Of a stretch of 64,000 nucleotides of DNA, positions 49,385 to 57,869 are shown in pieces (position 1 is the stretch's first letter; every line of letters begins with the position of its first letter). Position numbers and translations under genes: made by a program. This DNA comes from Cognatilysobacter tabacisoli (GTDB lineage: Bacteria > Pseudomonadota > Gammaproteobacteria > Xanthomonadales > Xanthomonadaceae): positions 186,001 through 250,000 of the forward strand of contig NZ_QXJI01000004.1 of the NCBI RefSeq assembly GCF_003586305.1. Reading direction: 5' to 3'. The notes below the pieces were generated by a model that was not told the DNA's origin, ran no database searches, and saw only the letters and a list, made by a program, of their open reading frames with translations.

Positions 49385-49850
49385 GCGCGCTCACGCAGCA
49401 CTGCTGCGTGCGCTCAGCGAACGCCAAAGCGCTATGCGCTTTGGCCGGAGAGCAACCCCGAGCCTTCAGCCCACGCTGACTACTCCGCGAGTACTGGCGC
49501 GTGGCCTCAGCGAACGCCCAAACGCTATGCGTTTGGGCTGGGTGAACCAGGCGCGCCCACGCAGCACTGCTGCGTGCGCCTGGTGAACGCCGAGACGCTG
49601 TGCGTCTCGGCCGGAGAGCAACCCCGAGCCTTCAGCACGTGCCGACTACTCCGCGCGCAATGACGCGTGGCCTCAGCCAACGCCAAAGCGCGCTATGCAC
49701 TTTGGCTGGGTGAACCAGGCGCGCCCACGCAGCACCGCTGCGTGCGCCTGGTGAACGCCGAGACGCTGTGCGTCGCGGCCGGAGTGAACGTCCGAGCCTT
49801 CAGCACGTACCGACTACTCAGAGCGCCACTGCCGCGTGGCCCCAACCAAC
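49382..49850. repeat. Tandem array of about 167-bp hairpin-rich repeats
   Basis: Nearly three copies, with periods of 166 and 168 bases measured at CCGGAG-GAGC-type landmarks 49445, 49611 and 49779. Each unit has three parts. (i) A CACGCAGCACTGCTGCGTG hairpin nested in a longer stem. (ii) One or two hairpins around an ATGC or GTGC loop such as GCCCAAACGCTATGCGTTTG. (iii) A spacer with GAGCCTTCAGC...GACTACTC...GCGTGGCC. Stem sequences change while pairing is kept. Open frames through it (SANAKALCALAGE-type peptides) look accidental. No gene seen up to the DUF2752 terminator. Confidence 0.75.
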
Positions 49851-49871
49851 GCCCACCCGCGCATCCGTCCA

Positions 49872-49896
49872 AAAGAAGAAGGCCGCAATCGCGGCC
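49872..49896 (-). terminator. Terminator of the CD225-DUF2752 pair
   Basis: Read leftward: GGCCGC-GATT-GCGGCC then TTCTTCTTTT. Confidence 0.8.
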
Positions 49897-49925
49897 CCCT
49901 TCAACGCACGTTCCAGCGCGAATCC

Positions 49926-50342
49926 TCACCCCGGCGCCAACCACGCAAACGGCCCCACCGGCACGTTGCGCAGCACCCAGTAGGCGCCGATCAGCACCAG
50001 CCAGAACGTCGCGCTGCCGAGCGCCTGGCCGATCCAGCGCGGGCCCGGCAGGCGCCGGCCGGTGCCCTGCCAGACCACCATCGGCACGGTCACCGCGAGG
50101 AACGGCAGCAGCGGGTTCATCGCGAACACGCCGGCGAGGTCGCCGTGCACCAGCGCGTGCAGCGCCCGCGTGGTGCCGCAGCCGGGGCAGTACCAGCCGG
50201 TCAGGCTGCGCAGGATGCACGGCATGAACGGGCTCGCCGCGCCGTTCGGGTCGAAGCTGCGCAGCGCCCACACGCCGAACGCGCCCAGCGCCGCCATTGC
50301 GGCGGCGAGGGGCATCCACAGCGTGCGGGCGGCCGGGCTCAT
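49926..50342 (-). CDS. DUF2752 membrane protein
   Basis: 138 residues. YCPGCGTTRALHALVHGDLAGVFAMNPL is the DUF2752 signature, within a three- or four-helix membrane protein. Function unknown. Directly downstream of a CD225/dispanin gene, a frequent pair, and probably co-transcribed with it (3-base gap). Confidence 0.9.
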   Translation of the reverse strand: MSPAARTLWMPLAAAMAALGAFGVWALRSFDPNGAASPFMPCILRSLTGWYCPGCGTTRALHALVHGDLAGVFAMNPLLPFLAVTVPMVVWQGTGRRLPGPRWIGQALGSATFWLVLIGAYWVLRNVPVGPFAWLAPG

Positions 50343-50345
50343 CGG

Positions 50346-50675
50346 TTACTGCATCTGCTGGATCTGTTCCATCGCCTGCATGTACTCGGCCATGCCGCCG
50401 GTCGCGAGGAAGCCGATGTTGATCAGCAGGCCGATCGCGGCCAGCACGGTGGTGACGATGCTCCAGGTCTTGGCGTTGCTCGACGCGCGGCGCGCGCCGT
50501 CGAGGTCGCCGGCGTTGGCCTTGGTGTTGACCTGCGAGGCGAACACGATCGCGGTGATGCCGCTGATGATCGAAGGGCAGCACAGGCAGAAGCCGACGAT
50601 GGTGGAAACGATCGCCCACGCCAGGTGGTTCGGGATCGGGGCGGACGCGGTGTGGACGGGAGGCGGCATGCTCAT
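50346..50675 (-). CDS. CD225/dispanin-family small membrane protein
   Basis: 109 residues: proline-rich N-terminus, NHLAWAIVSTIVGFCLCCPSIISGITAIVFASQVNTKANAGDLDGA (first helix, cysteines and the conserved loop), second helix WSIVTTVLAAIGLLINIGF. Related to the IFITM/dispanin fold; bacterial role unknown. Confidence 0.88.
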   Translation of the reverse strand: MSMPPPVHTASAPIPNHLAWAIVSTIVGFCLCCPSIISGITAIVFASQVNTKANAGDLDGARRASSNAKTWSIVTTVLAAIGLLINIGFLATGGMAEYMQAMEQIQQMQ

Positions 50676-50751
50676 CGGTGCGGTTCCTTGCGGGTGGCGG
50701 TGTCTGGAAAGGGTGGTTGCAGCGGGAAGTGTGTGGGCGCGACGTGACCGG

Positions 50752-51471
50752 TCACGCCCCGGGTTCGCCGAGCAGCCAGCGCGACAGGCGCAGCCACGGC
50801 GGACTCGTGATCGCGAGCAGTTCGACGATGTGTACGGCCACCATGGCGCCCCCGGCCCAAATATAGACGGGATGGACGCGTCGGGTCGCCAGCCAGTCGC
50901 GCGCGATCGCGACCAGCAGCAGCCCGTCGGCCAGCAGCGAGAACGTCACGAACGGGTTCGGCACGTCCGGGAACAGGTGGCGCAGCCGCAGCCACGCCGG
51001 CGCCAGCGCGGAGATCGTCGCCAGCAGCAGCAGGCGCTTGTGCGCCTCGCCGTCGCGGCGGCAGGCGATCGCCGCGCCGACCAGCACGGCGAACAGCGCC
51101 ATCTCGATCAGGATGTTGACGAACTGCCCCAGCGCGAAGTCGCCGGCGCCTGCGGCCAGGTCGCGGCGCGTGGCGTGCAGCCCGACCGCCACGCCCGACA
51201 CCACGATCGCGACCGCCAGCGCCGCGCCGAACCGGCCGGTGCGTCGGTGCAGGGCGACCCGGCGCCTCTGGACCAGCGACGACTGCACGATGAAGAACGC
51301 CAGCCAGCCGAACAGCAGCGCCCCGTGCACGTGGATCACCGCCGGCGCCTCGAACGTGCCGCGCGCCAGCGGAATGAAGAACGTCGTCGAGAAGCCGACC
51401 AGCGCGATCGCGAGGAACAGCAGCGACATCGCCAGGAAGAAGCGCGTGCGCGGTGCAGCATTCACGGCCAT
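50752..51471 (-). CDS. Seven-helix membrane protein of unknown function
   Basis: 239 residues, seven hydrophobic segments. VIHVHGALLFGWLAFFIVQSSLVQRRRVALHRRTGRFG contains paired histidines that could bind haem or metal, as in some DUF2306-like or b561-like proteins, but I cannot assign a family. The start is ATG 51471. Its stop lies 76 bases from the CD225 start. Confidence 0.7.
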   Translation of the reverse strand: MAVNAAPRTRFFLAMSLLFLAIALVGFSTTFFIPLARGTFEAPAVIHVHGALLFGWLAFFIVQSSLVQRRRVALHRRTGRFGAALAVAIVVSGVAVGLHATRRDLAAGAGDFALGQFVNILIEMALFAVLVGAAIACRRDGEAHKRLLLLATISALAPAWLRLRHLFPDVPNPFVTFSLLADGLLLVAIARDWLATRRVHPVYIWAGGAMVAVHIVELLAITSPPWLRLSRWLLGEPGA

Positions 51472-51667
51472 GAGCGCCCCCGTCGTCGTGTCCTGCACGC
51501 CCCTCGCCGCGTCGCCGCCGCGCCCCCGGGGCCGATCGGCCGCGCGTTGCGCGGCCACCCTGCGCGGCATCCTAGCAGCGCGCGATGGCGGTCAAGCGCG
51601 ACCGCTGCGGGTCGGACATGCACTGCGGTCGGACACGCTGCAATGCCCCGCAGCCCTCGCAGCCCTC

Positions 51668-51697
51668 GTAGCCCGGGTAAGCGCAGCGCACCCGGGG
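51668..51697 (+). repeat. REP element, GTAGCCCGGGTAAGC type
   Basis: 30-base imperfect palindrome with GTAG start and CCCGG(G) arms; same family as three copies near 57.3-57.6 kb. Confidence 0.75.
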
Positions 51698-51809
51698 CGG
51701 TTGGCCCCGTCCGCGACCCGCGCGGTGCGAGGGCCTTCGTCCACCGGCGCCGATGCCGGCGCTGCAGGGAAAGGATTTCGCCTGGCCTCACCCATTGCAC
51801 CGGTTGCGC

Positions 51810-51843
51810 GTGGCGGGTTTCGCTTTGCTCAACCCACCCTACG
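51810..51843 (-). repeat. REP element, GTAGGGTGGGTT type
   Basis: Read leftward GTAGGGTGGGTTGAGCAAAGC then GAAACCCGCC: a GTAGG-headed palindrome of a different class, ending just before the MFS-acyltransferase stop. Confidence 0.65.
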
Positions 51844-51854
51844 GGCGCGACGGC

Positions 51855-53807
51855 TCAGGCCGCGTCGCCGCGCAGCGCACGCACCTGCGCTTCGAGGCTC
51901 TCGGCGGTGGCCACGCGCCCGTCGACCGGGGCCAGCGCAGCAACCTCGACACGCGCGCGGAAGCGCCGCGGCACGCGCATGCGGCCCAGGCGCCCGCCTT
52001 CAGCCGACGTGGATCGGCGGCTCCACATGCTCGCCCACATCCCGCGCAGCGCCATCGGCACCACCGGCACCGCCTGGCCGCGCTCGGCCGCGCGCTGCAG
52101 GATGCGTTCGACCCCGCCCTTGAACGGCGCGATCTGCCCGTCCTTCGTCAGCGCGCCCTCGGGGAAGATGCCGACGATCTCTCCCTCGGCCAAGGCCGCG
52201 TCGATCGCGTCGAACGCGTCCTGCATCAGCGCGGGGTCCTCGCGCGCGCCGGCGATCGGGATCGCCTTGGCGGTGCGGAAGATCCAGCGCATCACCGGGA
52301 TGTTGAAGATCCTGTAGTACATGACGAAGCGCACCGGCCGCGGGATCGTCGCCGCCAGGATCAGCGCGTCCATGTAGCTGACGTGGTTGCACACCAGCAG
52401 CGCCGCGCCCTCGTCGGGCACGTGCCGCTCGATGCCGTGCAGCCGCAGCCGGTACAGCGTGCGCACCAGCAGCCAGCTGAGGAAGCGCATCAGGAACTCG
52501 GGCACGATCGTGAAGATCCACAGCGCCACCAGCGTATTGGCGATCGCCAGCGCCAGCAGCACCTGCGGGATCGACCAGCCGAGCACGCGCTGCACCGCGA
52601 TGCCCAGCCCGGCCGCCAGCACGATGAACACCGCGTTCTGGATGTTCATGCCGGCGATCACGCGCGACAGCTCGCTGCGCGGCGTGCGGCTCTGGATCAG
52701 CGCGAACAGCGGCACGACGAAGAACCCCGCGAACAAGCCGATGCCGGCCAGGTCGACCACGATCCGCGTGCTGCCCGGCTGCGACAGGAAGCCGGCGACG
52801 TCGAGCCCGCTGGCGAGCGCGCCGCCGGGCCGGGCGAAGTACAGGTCGAACAGGAACGCGCTGATGCCGAACGCGCCCAGCGGCACCAAACCAATTTCGA
52901 CCGTGCGCCCGGACAGCTTCTCGCACAGCAGCGAGCCGACGCCGACGCCGATCGAGAACACCGCCAGCGCGAACACGTACAGCGTCTGCGAGCCGCCCAG
53001 GTGCAGCTCGGCGTAGGCGGGCAGGTTGCCGGTCAGCACCGTGCCGACGAACCAGAACCACGACACGCCGAGCACGCCGTTGCGCACCGCCAGCTGTTTG
53101 CGCGCCAGCCGCCAGATGCGCAGCGACTCGGGCACCGGGTTCCATGCGATGCGCAGGTCCGGCGCGCCCGGCGCGACCGGCGGGATCAGCCGGCTGACCA
53201 CGTTGCCGGCGATTGCCAGCGCGACCACCACCGCGCCGGCGACGACCGGGCCATTCGCGCCGGCGACGGCGAACACCAGCCCGCCGACGATCATGCCGAC
53301 CAGGATCGCGATCGACGTGCCCATCTCGACCAGCCCGTTGCCGCCGGTCAGCTCCTCCGGCCGCAGCACCGACGGCAGGATCGAGTACTTCACCGGCCCG
53401 AACAGCGTCGACTGCACGCCGGTGGCGAACAATGCGACCAGCAGCACCGTCATGTCCTGCCGCCAGAAGCCGACCGCGGCCAGCGACATGATCGCGATCT
53501 CCATCGCGGTGGTGATGCGGATCAGCCGGGCCTTCTCGAGCTTCTCGGCGAACTGCCCGGCGGTCGCCGAGAACAGGAAGTACGGCAGGATGAAAATGGC
53601 GGGGGCCAGCTGCGCGTACAGCCCGCGCTGCTCCGGGCTGATCGCCAGGTACCCGAGCAGCCCGATGATCGCCTGCCGGAACACGTTGTCGTTGAACGCG
53701 CCGAGCAGCTGCACGACGAAGTACGGCGCGAAGCGGCGCTGGCGCAGGAGCGCGAACTGCGAGTGCGATTCCCGGTGCGATTCCGTTTGCGGTGCCTCGT
53801 GCGCCAT
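51855..53807 (-). CDS. MFS transporter fused to PlsC-type acyltransferase
   Basis: 650 residues. Residues 1 to about 430 are a 12-helix MFS transporter close to the lysophospholipid flippase LplT (APYFVVQLLGAFNDNVFRQA). The C-terminal 200 residues are a 1-acylglycerol-3-phosphate-type acyltransferase with NHVSYMD and FPEGALTKDGQI. The acyl-ACP/AMP-ligase domain found in three-domain relatives is absent. Likely role: take in lysophospholipid and re-acylate it at the inner membrane. Monocistronic. Confidence 0.92.
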   Translation of the reverse strand: MAHEAPQTESHRESHSQFALLRQRRFAPYFVVQLLGAFNDNVFRQAIIGLLGYLAISPEQRGLYAQLAPAIFILPYFLFSATAGQFAEKLEKARLIRITTAMEIAIMSLAAVGFWRQDMTVLLVALFATGVQSTLFGPVKYSILPSVLRPEELTGGNGLVEMGTSIAILVGMIVGGLVFAVAGANGPVVAGAVVVALAIAGNVVSRLIPPVAPGAPDLRIAWNPVPESLRIWRLARKQLAVRNGVLGVSWFWFVGTVLTGNLPAYAELHLGGSQTLYVFALAVFSIGVGVGSLLCEKLSGRTVEIGLVPLGAFGISAFLFDLYFARPGGALASGLDVAGFLSQPGSTRIVVDLAGIGLFAGFFVVPLFALIQSRTPRSELSRVIAGMNIQNAVFIVLAAGLGIAVQRVLGWSIPQVLLALAIANTLVALWIFTIVPEFLMRFLSWLLVRTLYRLRLHGIERHVPDEGAALLVCNHVSYMDALILAATIPRPVRFVMYYRIFNIPVMRWIFRTAKAIPIAGAREDPALMQDAFDAIDAALAEGEIVGIFPEGALTKDGQIAPFKGGVERILQRAAERGQAVPVVPMALRGMWASMWSRRSTSAEGGRLGRMRVPRRFRARVEVAALAPVDGRVATAESLEAQVRALRGDAA

Positions 53808-54381
53808 GCGTCCCCCTGCGGTTGGCGCGAGCCTAGCACTCGCGTTCGCGTCGTCGACACCGCGGCGCGGATGCGGCCAGCGAGTCTCTGCGCGCCGCGG
53901 CGATCCGCCGAACCGATGGGCGGCGCGAGCCGTCAGCCTCTGCAGCCCGGATCAGCGCAGCGCATCCGGGACCGAACTTTCGGCGCAGGCATCCCGGATG
54001 CGGCCTGCGGCCTTATCCGGGCTACGGCGATCCGGTGCACCGGTGCGCGGCGCGAGCCGTCGGGCTCTGCAGCCCGGATAAGCGCAGCGCATCCGGGGCC
54101 GATCGGTCGGCGCTGCTTCCCGGATGCGGCCTGCGGCCTTATCCGGGCTACGGCGACCCGGTGCACCGATGCGCGGCACGAACCGTCGGGCTCTGTAGCC
54201 CGGATAAGCGAAGCGCATCCGGGAACGATCGTCGGCGCTGCTTCCCGGATGCGGCCTGCGGCCCTGTCCGGCTCGGCATAAGCGCCCCGCCAAAGTCGAC
54301 ATCGTCAGCAACCCGCTCTGGCCTCCGGCCCCGTGTTCTATCGTTCGCTCCGGAGATCGCCCGCGCCCACGAGGACCGCCC
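53808..54381. other. Gene-free region holding a REP array
   Basis: About 570 bases between two genes reading away from each other. The middle is a three-unit REP array. The last 100 bases before the S33 gene carry no repeat and probably its promoter. Open frames across it encode repeat-derived peptides. Confidence 0.6.
53937..54275. repeat. Three-unit tandem array of paired REP elements
   Basis: Units of 126-127 bases. Each has a forward arm (CAGCCCGGATAAGCGCAGC...), about 20 bases, then the mirror arm (CCCGGATGCGGCCTGCGG...ATCCGGGCTACG), then a GGTGCACCG-containing linker. The third unit has a decayed right arm. BIME-like. Confidence 0.8.
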
Positions 54382-55896
54382 ATGCCGCCGACCCGCACCG
54401 CGTCGCTGTCCCTGCTGCTCGGCATCGCCCTGGCGCCACTGCCGACGCTTGCCCAGCAGCCGCCCGCGAGCGCACCGCCGTCCTCCCTCAAGGTGCCGTG
54501 CAGCACCCTGCAGCTGCAGGCGCTCGGCGACGACGCGGTCTGCGGGCGGCTGCTCGTGCGCGAGTCGCGCGCGCCGGGCAACACGGTGTCGCTGTCGCTG
54601 CCCTACGTGGTGCTGCCGGCGACCGGTACCAAGCGGCTCGACGACCCGGTGCTGTACCTGCACGGCGGCCCCGGGCTGGCCACGCTCGAGAACGCGCCGC
54701 GCTACGCGCAGTCGACGTCGATCAAGGCGCTGCGCGAGCACCGCGACTACGTGATGTTCGACCAGCGCGGCACCGGCCTGTCGACCCCGGCGGTGTGCCC
54801 GGACTTCACCGCCGAGCTGGCGCGCATCGAGAGGGAAGCGCCGCGCTCGAGCGTCGGCACGCAGCGCAAGGTCGCCGCTGCTGAGGCCTGCCGCGCCGAA
54901 CTGCAGGGGCAGGGCCGCGACCCGGCCGCGTACACGTCGTCGGCGATCGCCGACGACGTCGAAGCGCTGCGCCGCGCGCTCGGCTACCGGCAGTGGACCG
55001 TGCTGGCGACCTCGTACGGCTCGTTCCCCGCGTTCGAGCTGGCGCGCCGCCACCCGGCCAGCGTGCGCTCGATCGTGCTGAACTCGCCGTTCCCGCCGAA
55101 CTCGCCGAACCGCGCCGAGCAACTCAGCACCACGCTAGAGGGCCTGGCCGCGCTGCAGCGGCGCTGCAACGACGACGCCGCGTGCGCCGCCGCGCATCCG
55201 GACCTGCGCAAGGACGCGGCCGCCGTCATCGCCCGCGTCAACGCCGCGCCGCTGAAGACCAAGGACGGCCAGATCGACGGCTACACCTTCACCGGCACGG
55301 TCTGGAACCTGCTGGTGCGCGGCAAGACCGCGCCGCTGCTGCCCGAGTACCTCAAGCGCGCGGCCGCCGGCGACGAGGCGCTGGTGCGCAAGGTCGGCGA
55401 GCCGTTCGCCGGCGCGCAGAGCTTCGGCACCCTGTCGTTCGCGCAGCAGTGGCTGGTCAGCTGCCATGACATCTACCCGCGCCCGTCGGCGGCGGCGGTG
55501 CGCAAGGCGCTGGCCGACAACCCCGACTTCGCCCCGGACATGGACCCGGCCGAGACCGACACCGTCTGCGCCGCGCTGCAGCCGACGTTCGCGCCGGCGG
55601 CGTTCTACGAGAACGCCAACCTCGCGGTGCCGACGCTGGTCTACGCCGGCGAGTACGACCCGGCCACGCCGACGTCCGACGCCGACGCGACGATGCGGCT
55701 GCTGTCGAAGGGCATGCTGGTGCGCGTGGCCGGCGCCAGCCACGCGCCGATGGGCACCGACGACTGCACGCTCGGCATCGCCCGCCGCTTCCTCGCCGAC
55801 CCGGCCGGCGCGCCCGACCTGGCGTGCCTCGCCGAGCGCCCGAAGCCGGCGTTCCCGGGGCCGGCCGCGCTCGACGAGTTCCTCGGCTCGCTGTGA
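54382..55896 (+). CDS. Secreted alpha/beta hydrolase, S33 aminopeptidase-like
   Basis: 504 residues with a signal peptide (LLLGIALAPLPTLAQ). HGGPG oxyanion motif, MFDQRGTGLSTP, nucleophile Ser in ATSYGSFPA (first G of GxSxG is Ala), Asp in YAGEYDPATP and His in GASHAPMG. It resembles tripeptidyl aminopeptidase/proline iminopeptidase S33 proteins with an inserted cap domain and a TAP-like C-terminus. Periplasmic or secreted peptidase; exact substrate unknown. Confidence 0.87.
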   Translation: MPPTRTASLSLLLGIALAPLPTLAQQPPASAPPSSLKVPCSTLQLQALGDDAVCGRLLVRESRAPGNTVSLSLPYVVLPATGTKRLDDPVLYLHGGPGLATLENAPRYAQSTSIKALREHRDYVMFDQRGTGLSTPAVCPDFTAELARIEREAPRSSVGTQRKVAAAEACRAELQGQGRDPAAYTSSAIADDVEALRRALGYRQWTVLATSYGSFPAFELARRHPASVRSIVLNSPFPPNSPNRAEQLSTTLEGLAALQRRCNDDAACAAAHPDLRKDAAAVIARVNAAPLKTKDGQIDGYTFTGTVWNLLVRGKTAPLLPEYLKRAAAGDEALVRKVGEPFAGAQSFGTLSFAQQWLVSCHDIYPRPSAAAVRKALADNPDFAPDMDPAETDTVCAALQPTFAPAAFYENANLAVPTLVYAGEYDPATPTSDADATMRLLSKGMLVRVAGASHAPMGTDDCTLGIARRFLADPAGAPDLACLAERPKPAFPGPAALDEFLGSL

Positions 55897-56092
55897 TGCC
55901 GCGCGGCTGACGCGCGCCGCGCGACCGGCGCGGCGCCGCGCATTCGGCGTCGCGTCGCGCCCGTCGCACCGCCGCCCCGGCACGCGGTCGCGAGCAGGGG
56001 CGGGCGCCCTTCACGCGCCCGGCCCGCTCCGCCGATGCCGCGCGCCGCAATCGCCTACGATGCCCACCGGCCCACGGCGTCAGGCGCACCAC

Positions 56093-57217
56093 ATGAACAG
56101 CGGGCTGGCGGACTTCATCGAGCACCATTCCGAATCGATCATCGAGCAGGCGATCGAGTTCGCGCGCACGGTGGAGGTCGGCACGCCGATGGACCAGATC
56201 GCGCTGCGCGACCACCTGCCGGAGATCATCGCGGCGATCGTCGCCGACCTGCGCACGCCGCAGAGCCGCGCCGAGGAAATCGAGAAGTCCGAAGGCCGCG
56301 CCGCGCCGAACGGTCGCGCTCGCTCGGCCGCCGCCGTCCACGCGCTGCACCGCGCGCACAGCGGCTACAGCATCTCCGACCTCGTCGCCGAGTACCGCGC
56401 GCTGCGCGCGTCGGTGCTGCGGCTGTGGGCCGATGCGCCCGATCCGGCGTCGCTGCGCGACCTGACCCGCTTCAACGAGGCCATCGACGAGGCCATCGCC
56501 GAGTCGGTGACCCACTACGCCGACGAGGTCGCGCGCTGGCGCGACATCTTCCTCGGCGTGCTCGGCCACGACCTGCGCAGCCCGCTCGGCGCGGTGGTGA
56601 TGACCGCGCAGCTGATCGCGCAGATGGCCGCCGACACCCCGGTCGCGGTCGAGGCGGACCGGCTGGTGCGCATCAGCGGGCGCATGCTCGCGCTGCTCGA
56701 CAGGCTGCTGGTCTACAACCGCGCGCAGATGGGGCTGGACTTCGAGGTCGACGCGGCCGACGTCGACCTCGCCCAGGCCTGCCGCGAGGAGGTCGAACTG
56801 CTGCAGGCCGCGCTGCCGGGGCGCGGCATCGCGTTCGCGTCGCCGGCGACAGTGCGCGGGCGCTTCGACGCCGGCCGCGTGCGCGAGGCGCTGGCCAACC
56901 TCGTCGTCAACGCGCACAAGTACGGCACCCGCAGCGGCGAGATCCGCGTCGACCTGCGCGACGACGGCGGCCACGCCGCGCTGTGCGTCAGCAACGACGG
57001 CGAACCGATCCCGCGCGAGACCCTCGACCTGATGTTCGAGCCGCTGCGCCGCGGCGGCGTCGCCGACGCCGACAGCGAGCACGCCAGCCTCGGCCTCGGC
57101 CTGTTCATCGTCAGCCAGATCGCGCAGGCGCACGGCGGTACCATCCGCGCCGAGTCCGACGGCGGCGTCACCACGTTCTGCCTTCAGCTGCCGCGCGGCT
57201 GCCCCGCCGCGGCCTGA
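56093..57217 (+). CDS. Histidine kinase with RsbRD-like N-terminal sensor, orphan
   Basis: 374 residues without membrane segments. Residues 1-150 resemble the RsbRD/RsbT co-antagonist N-terminal helical domain (FIEHHSESIIEQAIEFARTV). Then HisKA with LGVLGHDLRSPLGAVVM (phospho-His), N box ALANLVVNAHKYG, and G boxes ending in LGLGLFIVSQIAQAHGG. Soluble kinase of the HPK family. No response regulator is adjacent on either side. The start is ATG 56093; upstream in-frame sequence is GC-rich and non-conserved. Confidence 0.88.
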   Translation: MNSGLADFIEHHSESIIEQAIEFARTVEVGTPMDQIALRDHLPEIIAAIVADLRTPQSRAEEIEKSEGRAAPNGRARSAAAVHALHRAHSGYSISDLVAEYRALRASVLRLWADAPDPASLRDLTRFNEAIDEAIAESVTHYADEVARWRDIFLGVLGHDLRSPLGAVVMTAQLIAQMAADTPVAVEADRLVRISGRMLALLDRLLVYNRAQMGLDFEVDAADVDLAQACREEVELLQAALPGRGIAFASPATVRGRFDAGRVREALANLVVNAHKYGTRSGEIRVDLRDDGGHAALCVSNDGEPIPRETLDLMFEPLRRGGVADADSEHASLGLGLFIVSQIAQAHGGTIRAESDGGVTTFCLQLPRGCPAAA

Positions 57218-57273
57218 CCGCGCGCGCGACGTCGCCACCCGCAGCGCCCACCCCGCGCCCGTAGCCCGTCGCC

Positions 57274-57646
57274 GTAGCCCGGGTAAGCGCAGCGCACCCG
57301 GGGCCGGCATCCGGCACGCGCGGCATGACGCTCGCCTCCACCGTTGAACGCGTGCCGTCCGCAGTCGCCGTAGCCCGGGTAAGCAAAGCGCACCCGGGGC
57401 CACCATCCGCCATCCGCCACGCGCGGCACGACGCTCGCCTCCACCGTTGAACGCGCGCCGTCCGCACCCACCGCACGGCGTTCGCGTCCACCGTTGAACG
57501 CGCGTCGGACGCACGCGCGTGGACGCCCACGCGCCGAGGGCCCCAGGGCTCAGCGTCGCGATCGCGCGCGGCGCGGGATCGCGGCGCGTGTCGACGAGGC
57601 GCCCGCCCCCGACGGACCCCGGGTGCGCTGCGCTTACCCGGGCTAC
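57274..57646. repeat. REP cluster with partial tandem duplication
   Basis: GTAGCCCGGGTAAGC-type copies at 57274 and 57370 (forward) and 57617-57646 (inverted). The phrase CTCCACCGTTGAACGCG recurs at 57335, 57439 and, with one change, 57486; the first two intervals indicate an about 100-bp tandem duplication that includes one REP. Confidence 0.75.
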
Positions 57647-57716
57647 GGCGCGGCTCTCCCTCATCGCGTACACGAAAGGCGCGGCTTTCCCTCCCGCACA
57701 CGGAAGGGCGCGGCTT

Positions 57717-57766
57717 TCCCTTCTCCCGTAGACGGGAGAAGGTGCCCGCAGGGCGGATGAGGGCGC
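57717..57766 (+). repeat. Dispersed palindromic element
   Basis: TTCTCCCGTAGACGGGAGAA hairpin followed by GGTGCCCGCAGGGCGGATGA. I recall this as a widespread intergenic element in xanthomonads (from memory, not searched). Confidence 0.6.
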
Positions 57767-57869
57767 GCCCGCCGCTGTAGCACGTCTCCCCGCAGAAGAC
57801 GCCATCGATTCACACCCCCGTCGATCGCGCCTTCGTAGCGTGGACTCCCGTTAACACCGAGCCCCGACC

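Larger units (their letters stand above)
51472..51854. other. Intergenic region with two short palindromic repeats
   Basis: No gene seen. It holds a GTAGCCCGGGTAAGC-type REP and a CCACCCTACG-type element, with a CAGCCCTCG micro-duplication just before the first. Confidence 0.6.
57218..57869. other. Gene-free region with repeats between kinase and SRAP gene
   Basis: About 650 bases with three REP copies, three copies of a TCCACCGTTGAACGCG phrase, and one GGGAGAAGGTGCCCGCAGGG-type element. No gene seen. Confidence 0.6.

Noticed and set aside
49382-49850. Integron attC array or CRISPR
   Set aside because: No RYYYAAC/GTTRRRY core sites; units are 167 bp and contain several different hairpins, not short identical repeats with unique spacers.
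49667-50227. Open frame giving SANAKARYALWLGE-type peptides
   Set aside because: Runs through the tandem repeats and then antisense to the DUF2752 gene; similar peptides arise from any frame of the repeat.
53933-54166. Minus-strand frame encoding RIRPQAASGKQ-type repeats
   Set aside because: Translation of REP units, not a protein.
53937-54275. CRISPR array
   Set aside because: Repeats are paired palindromes with nearly identical linkers; no unique spacers and no cas genes.
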